64,000 bases of DNA from Populus alba. Its lineage: Eukaryota > Streptophyta > Magnoliopsida > Malpighiales > Salicaceae. A model generated the notes under the pieces. That model saw only the letters and a program-made list of their open reading frames with translations, was not told where the DNA came from and searched no databases. The translations under genes and the position numbers were made by a program. Shown in pieces: positions 31,483 through 44,000 of this stretch (position 1 is its first letter; each line of letters begins with the position of its first letter). The stretch is taken from assembly GCF_005239225.2 (NCBI RefSeq), contig NC_133284.1:53141416-53205415 (forward strand), given 5' to 3'.

Positions 31483-33998
31483 AGAATGTTGGTCCATTAT
31501 TAAGCAAAAGGTGAGTGGGGGTGGACGAGAAACAATAGTTTCAGACTTGGAGTCTATTGGAACAGAGATTGCAAAGAAATGTGGAGGGCTTCCGTTGCTT
31601 GCTAATGTTTTGGGAGGAACTCTTCACGGAAAGCAGGCAGATGTGTGGCAGTCAATTCTAAAGAGTAGAAATTGGGATTCTCGGGATGTACAAGAAAAAG
31701 CTTTGCGCATATTGAGATTAAGTTTTGATTACCTGTCATCGCCATCACTGAAAAAATGTTTTGCATACTGTTCCATTTTCCCTAAAGATTTTGTAATTGA
31801 AAGGGAAGAGCTGGTTCAACTTTGGATGGCTGAAGGTTTTCTCAGGCCATCAAATGGGAGGATGGAAGACGAAGGCAGCAAGTATTTCAATGACTTGCTT
31901 GCAAATTCCTTTTTCCAAGATGTTCAAAGGAATGAGTGTGAGATCGTAACAAGTTGCAAGATGCATGATCTAGTGCATGATCTTGCATTACAGGTCTCAA
32001 AATCAGAAGCGTTAAATCTGGAAGAGGGTTCGGCTGTTGATGGTGCATCTCATATTCGTCATCTAAATCTCGTATCTCGTGGGGATGACGAGGCAGCATT
32101 AACAGCGGTTGATGCTAAAAAATTACGAACTGTTTTCTCAATGGTTGATGTACTCAATGGGCCTTGGAAATTCAAAAGCTTGAGAACTCTCAAATTGCAG
32201 GAGTCTAATATCACTGAGTTACCAGATTCAATTTGCAAGCTGAGATATTTGAGATATCTTGATGTCTCACGTACCAGTATCAAAGCATTACCAGAATCCA
32301 TCACAGAGCTCTACCATTTGGAAACATTAAGATTCACTGATTGTTACTCAATGCAAAAGCTTCCCAAGAAAATGAGGAATTTAGTGAGCTTGAGACATCT
32401 TCATTTTGATGATCCAAAGCTTGTGCCAGCTGAGGTGAGACTCTTAACACGCCTTCAAACTCTGCCGATATTTGTTGTGGGTCCAGATCATATGGTTGAA
32501 GAGCTGGGATGTTTGAAAGAACTAAGAGGAGCATTGAAGATATGCAAGCTTGAGCAAGTGAGAGACAGAGAAGAAGCTAAGAAGGCAGAACTGAGTGGAA
32601 AAAGAATGAACAAATTGGTGTTTGAATGGAGTGATGATGAAGGTAACAGCAGTGTCAATAGCGAGGATGTGCTGGGAGGCCTGCAGCCTCACCCAGACAT
32701 AAGAAGCTTGACAATTGAGGGTTATGGAGGTGAAAATTTCTCATCATGGATATTGCAACTCAATAATCTGACGGTGCTGAGATTGAAAGGCTGCAGCAAG
32801 TTCAGGCAACTCCCAACACTTGGATTTCTTCCACGCCTTAATATTCTAGAGATGAGTGGAATGCCTAATGTGAAATGTATAGGCAATGAGTTCTATAGCA
32901 GCAGAGACAGCGCAGGTGTACTGTTTCTAGCACTACAAATACTCACTCTATCCAGGATGGATGGTCTTGAAGAATGGATGGTACTAGGTGGAGAAGTTGT
33001 TGCAGTATTTCCTTGTCTTGAAGAGTTGAGCATTAAGGATTGTGGAAAGTTGAAAAGCATTCCGATATGTAGAATTTAAAATTGACAGTTGTGATGAGCT
33101 GAGATATTTTTCTGGTGAATTTCATGGCTTCACGTCTCTTCGAGTTTTAAGTATATGGAGCTGTCCAAAGCTGCCATCCATTCCAAGCGTACAACACTGC
33201 ATATATAGCTCTGGTGGAATTGGGTATTATTTGGTGCGGTGAGTTGATCTCAATTCCTGGTGATTTCCGAGATTTGAATTCTTTGAAGAAATTGATTGTT
33301 AATGGGTGTAAATTGGGAGCTCTTCCAAGCGGACTACAATGTTGCGCATCTCTAGAGGATTTATCAATAATTGATTGGAGAGAGCTTATCCATAGCAATG
33401 ATTTTCAAGAATTGTCTTCGCTTCGAAGATTATTGATTAAAGGTTGTGATAAGCTCATCAATATTGATTGGCATGGTTTACAACAATTGCGTTCTCTTGT
33501 TTTTTTAGAAATCACCGCGTGTCCCAGTTTGAGTGATATCCCAGAGGATGATTGGTTGGGCGGCCTCACCCAACTGATAATCGGTGGTTTCTCAGAGGAG
33601 ATGGAGGCTTTTCCTGTAGGAGTTTAAACGCAATCCAACACCTCAACTTGAGTGGGTCCCTCAAATCCCTATCGATATATGGATGGGATAAACTGAAGAG
33701 TGTACCACACCAACTTCAACACCTCACTGCCCTCGAGACATTGGGGATAATGGATTTCGATGAAGCATTGCCAGAATGGATGGCCAACCTTTCTTCTCTT
33801 CGATTTCTTTGGATTTATAATTGCAAGAATCTCAAGTATATGCCAAGTTCAACAGCCATTCAACGCCTCTCCAAATTAAAGCAATTGAGTATAGAGGGAT
33901 GTCCACATCTTAAAGAAAATTGTAGAAAGGAGAATGGCTCTGAGTGGCCCAAGATTTCTCATATCCCATCAATCTATATACAGGGTACACATGTATAG
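30481..33998 (+). pseudogene. CC-NBS-LRR (RGA-type) resistance gene, frameshifted (copy 2)
   Basis: The ATG at 30481 opens a 333-codon frame: an Rx-type coiled-coil domain ([10 protein letters not shown] near residue 78), P-loop GMAGLGKTT near 198, kinase-2 [12 protein letters not shown] near 273, and [17 protein letters not shown] run of five A at 31467-31471, one more than the frame needs, ends it at 31482. The original frame resumes through [32 protein letters not shown] and LRRs to 33079. A 17-bp loss at 33070 relative to copy 1 then shifts it. A gain of 4 bp near 33203 and a base loss near 33625 follow. Family role: intracellular immune receptor using ATP/ADP exchange as a switch. Apart from the frameshifts it is one coding exon. 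A truncated CC-NB product is possible. Confidence 0.9.
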
Positions 33999-34910
33999 GT
34001 AAGTTGGGGTTTTAATTATTCCATTACTTTGTAGTATGCTAAGGAGAGAGAACCAATTAAAGTATTTAAATTAATGAAAGCAATAATTAGACTTCATTCT
34101 TTTAAGAATGGTTTATTTCTCATATCCCAACATTCTTTAGACTAATATCAAAATTAACCAAATCAATCATAATCAAATATTTTATTATCTTTTATTATTA
34201 TGTTAACCAAATTTATACTTGTGATCAATGATAATATCAATAACCATAAATCATTATTTCTGTAGAATATACAGGACGGACACTATCAAATGCCATTATT
34301 ATTTAGCTTCTACTATGTATTAAAATATACACATATCAATGATAAAATCAATAGCAATCCAACATTATTCTAATATCATTCCTACAAAATAATTTAACTT
34401 ATATTTATTGCATTGTCTATGCAGTATTATTTATTTTAAAATCATCAACTTTATATACAATCATGATTCTTAAAACAAACCATTAAATCTTAAAATTAAA
34501 TACTTTATATACATATGAATTTAATGATGATTTGTTAAAATTGAAAAATTATAACCATGAAGTCAATAATTTAAAATGTCATTAGACTTTTTCTTTCTAA
34601 AAAAATTACCTAATCATTTCTTGCCTAACCAATTTTAACTTAGCTAATTTCATTCAATAACAACCAACAAGATTATTACTGAGATTACTAACCAATCACT
34701 TTTTAGTAGCAAATACAATTAAAGCTAAAAACACTCTTTAGTTGACCCCAAGATTAAAAAAAAAAGAGGCAAACTTGGCTCCAGTTTATATAAAATATAG
34801 ATTTATAAATTATATATTGATAGTATATTATCTAACTCCAACCATTTTGAATTTTAGCGTTGTTTATCTTTCAATGGCTAACACCATGTTAGCTATTTTA
34901 ACTGTTGTAG
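33999..34910 (+). other. Probable 3'-UTR intron of NBS-LRR copy 2
   Basis: The final stop TAG (33996-33998) is followed at once by GTAAGT, a perfect plant donor. At 34901-34910 stands ACTGTTGTAG, a good acceptor after a T-rich stretch. The 912 bases between are AT-rich and non-coding. Copy 1 lacks this whole segment: its homology stops near ATCCCAT and resumes at GGGCTAAATGGTGG. Confidence 0.6.
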
Positions 34911-35058
34911 GAACCTCCAAGACGCGACGCCATGGAATGGTTATTTGAAGCTTATGCAGACTAGTGTTTATCGGGCTAAATGGTGGATAAAATGTGTGAT
35001 TTGCACAGTTTTCAGTGGTATTTATGAGATAAGTGTGTTTGTCAGAAATGGATACTTA

Positions 35059-35870
35059 GAGTGTGTTTGGTATTATTGTAACTGTTGTGATTGTGGTTTG
35101 AAAAAAAATATTTTATAAAAAATACTTTTAATTGAGGTGGTTTGAAAAAATAAATGTTTGGTTAAAACTATGGTTAAAATTGAGGTTGAAGAAAAAATAA
35201 TTTAATGTGTTTGGTTAACAATGCTTTTAAAATTGAGGTTATAAAATAATTTAAAAAATATATATTAATATTGATGATTTTTAATTTAAATATTGTGGAT
35301 TTAACTATTGCTATTACATCATAAAATAAAATCATACTTTATATAAAATATTTTTTTTTATTATTCCATTGAACGATCTACAATTCCATCACGTCTGAAA
35401 TACATCTGACAATTTTCTTGGTTTCTTTAACACGCAACAACATAACTTGTAAAATATAATCAGGAACAAATTAGAATTGTGATCAAATTTTGCAAATACT
35501 ATGTCATCAAGCAAAAAAACACAATTAAAAAATAAAAAAATATTTTTTTTTACTGGGTCGGACCTGGTTCAATGCATTTTGCTGCTCCACGAAAGGCAAC
35601 CATGTTGCACTGTTCACTGAACAGTGTAGCATGCCTGCACTGTTCACTGAACAGTGGAGGCAAGCGTCCACTGTTCAGTGAACAGTGCAACATGGTTGCC
35701 TTTTGTTGCCGTGCAAGAAAGCAACAGCTTGCTGCTTTCCATCTCCCTGCGTTCTGCACACAATTTATTGTGGGACCGATGCACATTAAGTAGTTTTTTT
35801 TTCTTAACCAAATGTTTATTCAGTGTGTTTTTGAAGAAACGCAAACTCTAACACGTAGCCAAACGGGCTC
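35059..35870. mobile_element. Tourist/Harbinger-like MITE with perfect central palindrome (copy 2)
   Basis: The left end is GAGTGTGTTTGGTATT and the right end CGTAGCCAAACGGGCTC, imperfect terminal inverted repeats around the GTTTGG core of Tourist elements. The target duplication TTA lies at 35056-35058 and 35871-35873, as PIF/Harbinger transposases make. It is 812 bp with no coding frame. Inside, arms at 35595-35626 and 35669-35700 form a 32-bp perfect inverted repeat that itself contains CACTGTTCACTGAACAGTG palindromes. Partial relatives are at 2522-3159, 56974-57170 and 63708-64000. Confidence 0.75.
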
Positions 35871-36364
35871 TTAATGGCCATGGAAATGGCCGTCCCAAGC
35901 CACTGCCGACTTGCTCCTAGTGTTGTTACTGGTTTTATAACAGTTCGATGGCATTCTAGTAAATTATAAAAGAAAATAATTCACGACACAAGAAAAACTT
36001 AACCAAGATTTCTTGATGTGTAATTGTATAATAATATTTTTTACATTGTCGGATGGGAAAAAAAATAAAAGCTAAAAGTATTTAATTGATTAAAAAAATG
36101 TGGTTAAATTTGTGATATCTAATCCTTGATCGGTAGCAACTATATGCTATATTACTCTATTCACGAAAATATCTTCATATTGGACTTTAAAATAAATATA
36201 ATCTCAGTTTCATCTAATACATATAAATATCACTAACAGGTTATATATAATATATTGATGTTGATAGAGCTTTCAAAGTAACTTTTAAAAAATCTTTCAA
36301 ACACTTAGCTTTTAGGGGAAAAAAAAAAAGGAGACAAAAGCCACTAGTTCTCCAACAGGCACTA

Positions 36365-36590
36365 ATAGGGTGTTCGGGAGTGTAATTATAGTTATTTTTA
36401 AAAGTATTTTTTACTAAAAAATAAATTAAAATAATTTTTTTTATTTTTTAAAAATTATTTTTAATATTAGCACATCAAAATAATATGAAAACACTAAAAA
36501 AATATCAATTTGAAGCAAATAAAAAAAATCATTTTTTAATTTTTTAAAAAACACTTTTGAAATGAAAAAACAAACAGAGTTTAAATATAC
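36365..36590. mobile_element. AT-rich MITE-like repeat (copy 2)
   Basis: It is the segmental-duplication counterpart of 3655-3885. Homology between the two blocks ends here, near AAATATAC. Confidence 0.5.
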
Positions 36591-37794
36591 CTTCTTTGGA
36601 GAAATCACCACTCCATCATATCCTTGAACATACAGAACCCAACTGTTCCCCTTGTGCCGTTATCCTACTAGTCTTCATCAGTTTCATTACAAACTGCTAC
36701 ATATACGAAAATAATACCGTATGGATAATCCTTCCACTAACCAAGTTCCCAGGAAAGATTGGAGGGGTCACACTGGTCCCGCTTAAAACCCAATCTCCTA
36801 GACATAACTTCTTAGGCCATATCTATCCATCGTACTGTCTTTCCGTATACACAACCATTTGCTAGCTTTGTTGCGCCTTTCCTTTACAAGTGATCTGGGT
36901 ATCCTGGTTTTATATTTGATTTCTCAACATCTGGCGAGACTACCAGTGCTTGGATTCGTCAAGATTGGTCTTCATCAGTTTTCACTCTCCACCTCAAATC
37001 ATCCACATCTCGGGTGTCTAGAGTGTCCCAATTTTGCCTTCCATCAAGGCATTAAGTTTCCCATTTAAGATTTTAGCACATGTAATTGGGTAAACATGTG
37101 CACCTTCCTCTTCTTTATCTCCATCGACCACCATGATGACCTTTAGATGCCTCCTGATCGGGCAATCTCTCTTTAATAATTCACCATTGTCATTTTTAGT
37201 CTCGAATCGCAACGATCGGACCGTACCATTGCATTCGGAATGATCAAATTAGTAGGAAACATGTCTTGAATCATCCAAATCGCACTTCAGACGGCTAAGA
37301 TTTGATCAAAACAATTCTGGCCTGATCAACGGCTTAGCTACACTGGATCCTATCCCACGGCTCACGACTCGGCTTGGCTCCATTTTGGCTTGGCTCGGCT
37401 TGGCTCGCGGCTAATGACGTGGTAGGTTGGTCCCATTATGATGACGTGGTCTGTTGACTGGTCAATGCATGCTGATGTCATCGTTACATCATGTTGATGT
37501 CATCCTTTGCATGCTACTGTTCATACTGTTCATTCTGTTCAAACTGTTCATGGGTCGGGGCAACTCATCCGGGTGAAGAAGACGCGTGGGGTGTGTTTGC
37601 GCGCGTGGGCAGACGCCTTGCCGGAGAGTGATGGAGAGTGCGGTCATGTCCGACGTCCGATTTTGACGCCGTTTTCACTAGTGGCTTCGTATCGTCCTCC
37701 TCTACACATTGGGATGGTCAAAACACTATTTTGATAACTTTCATTTTTGAGCAAAGATTAAACACCACTTTAAACCAAAAGCTCTGATACCAAT
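36591..37794 (-). other. Probable internal remnant of the LTR element ending at 38354
   Basis: This segment follows the LTR on the minus strand and is absent from copy 1. Next to the LTR is GCTCTGATACCAAT (37781-37794), the complement of a tRNA-Met-type primer-binding site. From about 37300 to 37700 it is GC-richer, with CGGCTTGGCT and CTGTTCA repeats, like an untranslated leader. A 64-codon frame on the minus strand (37212-37018, MRFETKNDNGELLKRDCP) is not recognised. No pol motif is visible, so the element is either non-autonomous or truncated near 36590. Confidence 0.45.
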
Positions 37795-38354
37795 TGTTGG
37801 GCGGAATCCGGGACCGGTGATGTACTGATCTTTGCTCATAGGAGGGGTAAGCACACTGAGATAATATTTAACGTGGTTCGGCAAATCACCTACATCCACG
37901 GGAGAGAGTCCAAATTATTTAGAGATAGAGAAAGAATACAACATATGGAGGAGGATCACATTCACTCAACTCCCATCTCTCATTGCTACATAGGGCAGCA
38001 GCTGCATAAGGCAGCAGGGCTGCTGGTGGCAGCCCTTCTCTTTCTTTCTCTCTTCTTCTCTCTTTTGTAGCTCTCCTACAAGACTCTCTCTCTCTCTTTG
38101 TGTTGCACTCTTGGTGTCTATTTATAGGCTTCAATGACAGCTCCTCTTACTTCTTTGTCAACAATGGTGGCTGCCAAACTTACCAAACTTTGACATTAGA
38201 TAATGGTTGTTGGCTGCCACCAACAACCCACCATTGTAGCCTCCTTCTTTGACAATGTCAAGGGGCTGCAAATGTTGTACCAGCAGCCCTTTTGGACTCT
38301 CATATGGCAGCCATCTTCTTTGATAATTGCAGCATAATTGGCAATATTCCAACA
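37795..38354 (-). repeat. LTR of a minus-strand retrotransposon (5' LTR)
   Basis: 560 bp with inverted tips TGTTGG...CCAACA and the primer-binding-site complement just outside at 37781-37794, which fixes the element as minus-strand. It includes AACGTGGTTCGGC near 37871, often seen in plant LTRs. The partner LTR is not found in the window. Its outer end abuts an LRR fragment at GGTAACAGCAG, suggesting insertion into an NBS-LRR gene. Confidence 0.65.
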
Positions 38355-38561
38355 GGTAACAGCAGTGTCAATAGCAAGGATGTGCTGAAAGGCCTGCAGC
38401 CTCACCCAGACATAAGAAGCTTGACAATTGAGGGTTATAGAGGTGAAAATTTCTCATCATGGATATTGCAACTCAATAATCTGACGGTACTGAGATTGAC
38501 AGGCTGCAGCAAGTTGAGGCAACTCCCAATACTTGGATGTCTTCCTCGCCTTAAGATTCTA
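38355..38561 (+). pseudogene. LRR fragment of a third NBS-LRR copy
   Basis: It matches about 1062-1270 of copy 1 and 32642-32849 of copy 2, with a few differences ([38 protein letters not shown]). It starts at the LTR edge and ends in ATTCTAA before about 27 bases of unrelated filler, after which PPR sequence begins at about 38589. It is a scrap left at the junction of the duplicated blocks, not a gene. Confidence 0.85.
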
Positions 38562-39014
38562 AATATTTTTCTTGATGGTAGGCAGGTCAAAAGGATAGCT
38601 CATGCTCCTATGCTTTGACAATGATATTTCACACCAAAACCACCCTAAAAGATGCTAGATTGAGCACCTATCTTAAAGAGCAGAAAATGATGGGAAATTA
38701 TCACTTCATGATGCTATGAACTGGTACCCCCTCTTACTACAAAAAACTAACATTGGAATCCAACATTAACAGATAGTAGAAACTACCACATGAACACATG
38801 AGAGTGAATCAAGATCAAACAACCCTTAGAATTATCTTAATTGTGAAGTATCAAGGCGCGGTCATTTGAATATGAACCATAAAATTGAATATGAGAAACA
38901 GAAAGCCCAACTAGAGAATTAATACTGTACAACAAGTTCATATAACACCCTATTCAAGCAAACTGATGTACCTAGATTAGGTTACTAACTTCATACTGCA
39001 AAATATCAAAGTCT

Positions 39015-39185
39015 TTTTTTCTGAATTAAACCTTTTATTTAGCACTGGGTAAAACCTGGGGTACGTTCAAACCTCTCAGCCATCATGCACCAGGCAACAG
39101 GTGAGATGAATCTTTGGACGACACCAAAGAGGTTGGTGGTAGGATTTGAACCAACAGTTCATGATGTACTTTTACTCAGAAAAAA
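39015..39185 (-). repeat. Possible tRNA-derived SINE (copy 2)
   Basis: The duplicate of the block at 12318-12500, with the same B-box GGTTCAAATCC on the minus strand. Confidence 0.4.
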
Positions 39186-39829
39186 TAAGTCCATATGCTT
39201 AGATTAGAAGTCTAGTTCTATGAACAGCTCTATGAAAGTTGAATTATGGAGTGATAATCATAGTAGCAAGTCAGCAAACATGACTAGCTGTTTATCAGAA
39301 CAATGATAAACTCATACAACAAGGTATTGCTAAGAATCTAAGATACAGGTTCTTCTGATGTGAAATATTGATAAGAACCATGGATAGTAAAAACAGCTAT
39401 TACCTCCATAACAAGTCCATACGTTGCAATAGAAGGTTGCACACCCTTTTCCTTCATCTGCTGTAAGACCCAAAATGCACATTCCCATTGTTTTCGTCGA
39501 ACACAAGCATTTAGGACCTACATACAGAAGGAATGTCAAAATGTCGTGGATGATCATAGCTGCATTTATGCATTATGTAAATTGAAATGATTCACAGGTA
39601 ATTGATTGAATATGCCAAGGGAAATAGATAATGCATGATCAGCTTGTCATGGCACAAGTCCATCCTTGGTGTTATACCCAATTAGTGGGAAGAGATGTAA
39701 TGGATGAGATAGTCAAAATTCTTAGAATGATCTTAAGACTACGGAAAATATGCCCTCTCAAATAATATACAGTAATGATTTTACTTTGCTGTTACAGGCA
39801 CTACCAGAAACTTGCTAAATACCAAAGGA

Positions 39830-40310
39830 ATCCCCGACAAAATATTTCTGTCGGTATTTATCGGTCGAAATTACCGAGGGAATATTTCCGTCCGTAATTC
39901 GGTCGGTAATTACCGACGGAATAAAACCGTCGGTAATTACCGACCGCATTATGGACAGAAAGTCAGAATTACTGAAAAAAGGGCGGATACCTGAGGCGAA
40001 GGTTTTCGCGGGTGATTTTTCCGACAGAATCACCGACGGATTCAAAACCTGGGACCCGTGCGGGTGACGTGACCGGTTCACCAGCAAAAATACCGACGGA
40101 CTCCCCGACGGATTTGAATGCGAGATCCGTACGGTGACGTGACAGGAGCACCGTTAACAAAATACCGACGGAATTACCAAGGGATTTGAAAAAGCAGGTC
40201 CGTGCGGTGACGTGTCGATTCCCCGTCACAATTAGCGACGGAGTCACTAATGTATTCACTGACGGAATAACTCCGTCGGTGAGTCCGTCGGAAAAAGTGA
40301 ATATATGGCC
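39830..40310. repeat. CACTA left subterminal repeats
   Basis: There are many copies of ACCGACGGA and its complement TCCGTCGGT, several as inverted pairs (CCGACGGAATAAAACCGTCGG type). In En/Spm elements such motifs bind the TNPA protein to bring the ends together. Confidence 0.8.
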
Positions 40311-41011
40311 GCCCTGCCGACAATCTCCTCCCCCATTTCTCCTTCTTCTTCCTAATCCTAAGTCTCCCCATCTGCAAATAACCAGCCCCCCTCGCCCCCA
40401 AACAAAAATCTTTCTCATCTCAGCAGTTGTATTTTTTGAAGTTTTGTGGTCACAGCATCCGTGTTCTGATTTACCGATGGATTTTATCAATTTTTGTAAG
40501 TAATTCTATCTGTTTAAATTTTAACATTTAAATGTCAATTTTATTGTTTTTTTAGTATATGTATTTTTATTAGTAGATGTACATGTTTTATTGTTATTTC
40601 TCAAACAAACTTGTAGTTTATGAATGTATAATTTTATACCTGTTATGGTTTGTTTTAGATTTTGTAAGATTGTATTTGTTTGTAAACTGTTAAAACTTTG
40701 TGGAATTACCGAATTACATGTTATGTTTTGAAATAATTAATAGCTTGCTTAATGGGTACTTTTTTAAGTTTTATCGATGGTATTGCAGAGTGGTAATTTC
40801 TGTTAATTTATATATATATGTATATATATATATATATTAATTTGTATGGACGTTGATAAATGATAATGAATATTTAATATTTATGAGAAGTTGTGATTGG
40901 TTTGTTGGTAATCTCGAGGTAAAGTAATATATTTACAAGTTTATTTACCTAACTTAGTTAATTAATATATACATGATGTCATCATAATTTTATAGAGGTT
41001 CGATAGAAGTC

Positions 41012-44000
41012 ATGGATGATCGTTGATGCATGTATCTAGATTTACCCCAAGGATTGCGGAGGATGGATTATTGTAATGGGGTTCAGGGTTTTATTAATTT
41101 CACAACATCTATTCCTAGAAATTTTACTAGAGGCGATATTAGGTGTCCATGCAAGAAGTGTCAAAATAAAAAGTACTTGCATCCAAATGTTGTAATGATG
41201 CATCTTCTACACAAAGGGTTTGTGGAGGATTACCAGTGTTGGTATGCACATGGAGAGGTATTTGTTAGTAATAGGAGAATGAGAGAAACGGTGGTTGGGT
41301 CAACTTCTAGTGCTAGCAACGTGCATGAAACGGCAAATGACAACACTAATCCTTACCGAAACATGGTTATGGATGCAATGAGAATGAATCAAGGTAATGT
41401 CAGTCAATGTCCAATCGTAGAAGAAGAACCTAATGCAGAGGCAGCTAGGTTTTTTGATTTGTTGAAAGATTCTGACGAACCATTATGGGATGGCTGCACA
41501 AACCACAGTAAATTGTCAGTCGTGGCACAGGTGTTCACCATCAAGTCAGATCACGGGCTGAGTGAGGCCGGGTATGACAAAATTATTGATTGGGCAAGAA
41601 GCATTTTACCTGAAGGGAACAGGCTGAAATAGAACTTCTATGATGTGAAGTCCATGATGAAACCCCTCGATTTAGGATACCAGAAAATTGACATGTGCCC
41701 TAACTTCTGCATGTTATACTACCTTGAAACTGCTGAGATGACCGAGTGCATGACATGCGGGCATTCTCGTTACAAACCCAGAACTGGCAGGGGAAAGACT
41801 CTAGTGGCGTATAAAAAACTTAGATATTTCCCGATCACACCTAGACTGCAGAGGTTATTCATGTCAAGAAGGACTGTTGAGCACATGACATGGCACCAAA
41901 CACATGATGCGGTTGATGGTGTGATGGTGCATCCTTCTAACGGCGAAGCGTGGAAACGCTTTAACAGTGTGCATCCTGACTTTTCAGCTGAATCAAGGAA
42001 TGTCCGTCTTGGGTTGTGTACAGACGAATTCAACCCATTTGGGTCATTTGCTGCTCCCTATTCTTGTTGGCCGGTCATACTCACAGTTTATAACTTGCCA
42101 CCGGGAATGTGTATGAGGCCGGAGTTCATGTTTTTATCTATTGTCATACCCAGTCCAAGCAGCCCAGGGCGGAATATAGATGTTTGTCTTCGACTGTTGA
42201 TTGATGAGCTGGCGCAGTTGTGGTCCTTCGGAGCTCTGACTTATGATATATCGAGGAAACAAAATTTTCTTATGAGGGCGGCTTTGATGTGGACTATCAA
42301 TGATTTTCCAGCTTATGGAATGCTTTCTGGTTGGAGCACACATGGGAAACTCGCATGTCCATACTGCATGGAAAACAACAAGGCATTCACGCTATCAAAC
42401 GGAGGTAAAGCTTCTTTTTTTTACTGTCACCGTCGCTTCTTGTCACTTAATCACAGGTTCAGAAAGAACAGAAAAGATTTCTTTGTTGGCAGAGTTGAAA
42501 AAGATGTTGCATCCCCGCGTCTTTCTGGTGAAGAATTGCATCATGTTGTATCAGAGTACGGTGACATTGTGTTTGGCCTTCAATCAGGTAAGCAAAAGTT
42601 TCCTGGTTTTGGTTTGACCCATAATTGGGTAAAGCGAAGTATCTTTTGGGAGCTTCCTTATTGGAAGACCAATCTTATCCGCTATAACCTTGACGTCATG
42701 CACATCGAAAAGAACGTGTTTGACAATATTTTCAACACCGTCATGGATGTGAAGGGGAAGACAAAGGACAACATCAAGTCTAGATTGGATATAGCTTTAT
42801 ACTGTAACCGTAAAAATATGGAGTGGTTTATGAGGAGTCACGGGTCGCAAAACGGCAAGCTTTGTGTTAGAGAAAAAGCACAACTGCTAGTCTACAAATG
42901 GCTTAAGAGTCTGCGTTTTCCGGATGGACATGCATCGAGCATATCAAGGCTTGTTAACATAGAGGACTGCAGATTGTATGGAATGAAGAGTCATGACTGC
43001 CACGTGTTTATGCAAACACTCATCCCATTAGCTTTTCGTGATTTGTTGCCAAAGGGAATATGGGATGCACTGACGGAGATCAGTCATTTCTTTAGAGATA
43101 TATGCTCCAGCAAGTTGAATGTTGAGCACATTGAGAGGCTTCAAACGAATATCATCGAGACACTATGCAAACTTGAGATGATATTCCCTCCATTTTTTGA
43201 CTCAATGGAGCATCTCCCTATACATCTACCGTTCGAGGCAAAAGCTGGAGGATCGGTCCAGTATAGATGGATGTACCCATTCGAACGGTGAGATATGATA
43301 GTTGCAATGGAATTCATATCTAAAAGTTTTTTCTATGTTTTTCTTAATTGGAAATACTTGAATTGTAACTCAATGCAGGTACTTGTTTAATCTCAAGAAA
43401 AAGGTTAAGAACAAGGCGCATGTTGAGGCTTCGATATGTGAGGCCTATATTGTTGAAGAGATATCAACATTTATCTCGTACTATTTCGAACCTCATATGA
43501 GAACAAGAATCAATCGCGTTCCACGGCATGACAATGGCGGTGAAGTGCTTTCCAGTGGGAACTTGTCAATATTCTCCAAAACTGGACGACCCACACCTAA
43601 AAATGTCGTACGAGGAAGATATTTGTCGGAAATAGAATTCAAACAAACACACAACTATGTTCTATTTAACTGTGATGAGCCGAGACCATTTATTCAGTAA
43701 GTTTATATATGTGTAATACTAATTAAACTTTGTCAATAAAATATTGGTAATTATATATTGTGAAATCATACACTCATTATCACTTGCAGGCAACATCGAC
43801 AATATTTGCTCTCCAATAACTCGCAACTGACCGACTCCCAGATCTTTCAATTACAAGATGAACAATTTGCCACATGGTTTAGAACACATGTAAGCACTAT
43901 CACAAACACATTCTAACTTGCAAAATTACTGTACGTATGCATGCCATTACGAGATTATCGTTCATTTACCGTTTACATGTATACAAGGTTTATCAAATGG

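Noticed and set aside
39840..40500. Overlapping open frames on both strands in the CACTA left end
   Set aside because: They run through subterminal ACCGACGGA repeats; the amino acid patterns are just the repeat translated.
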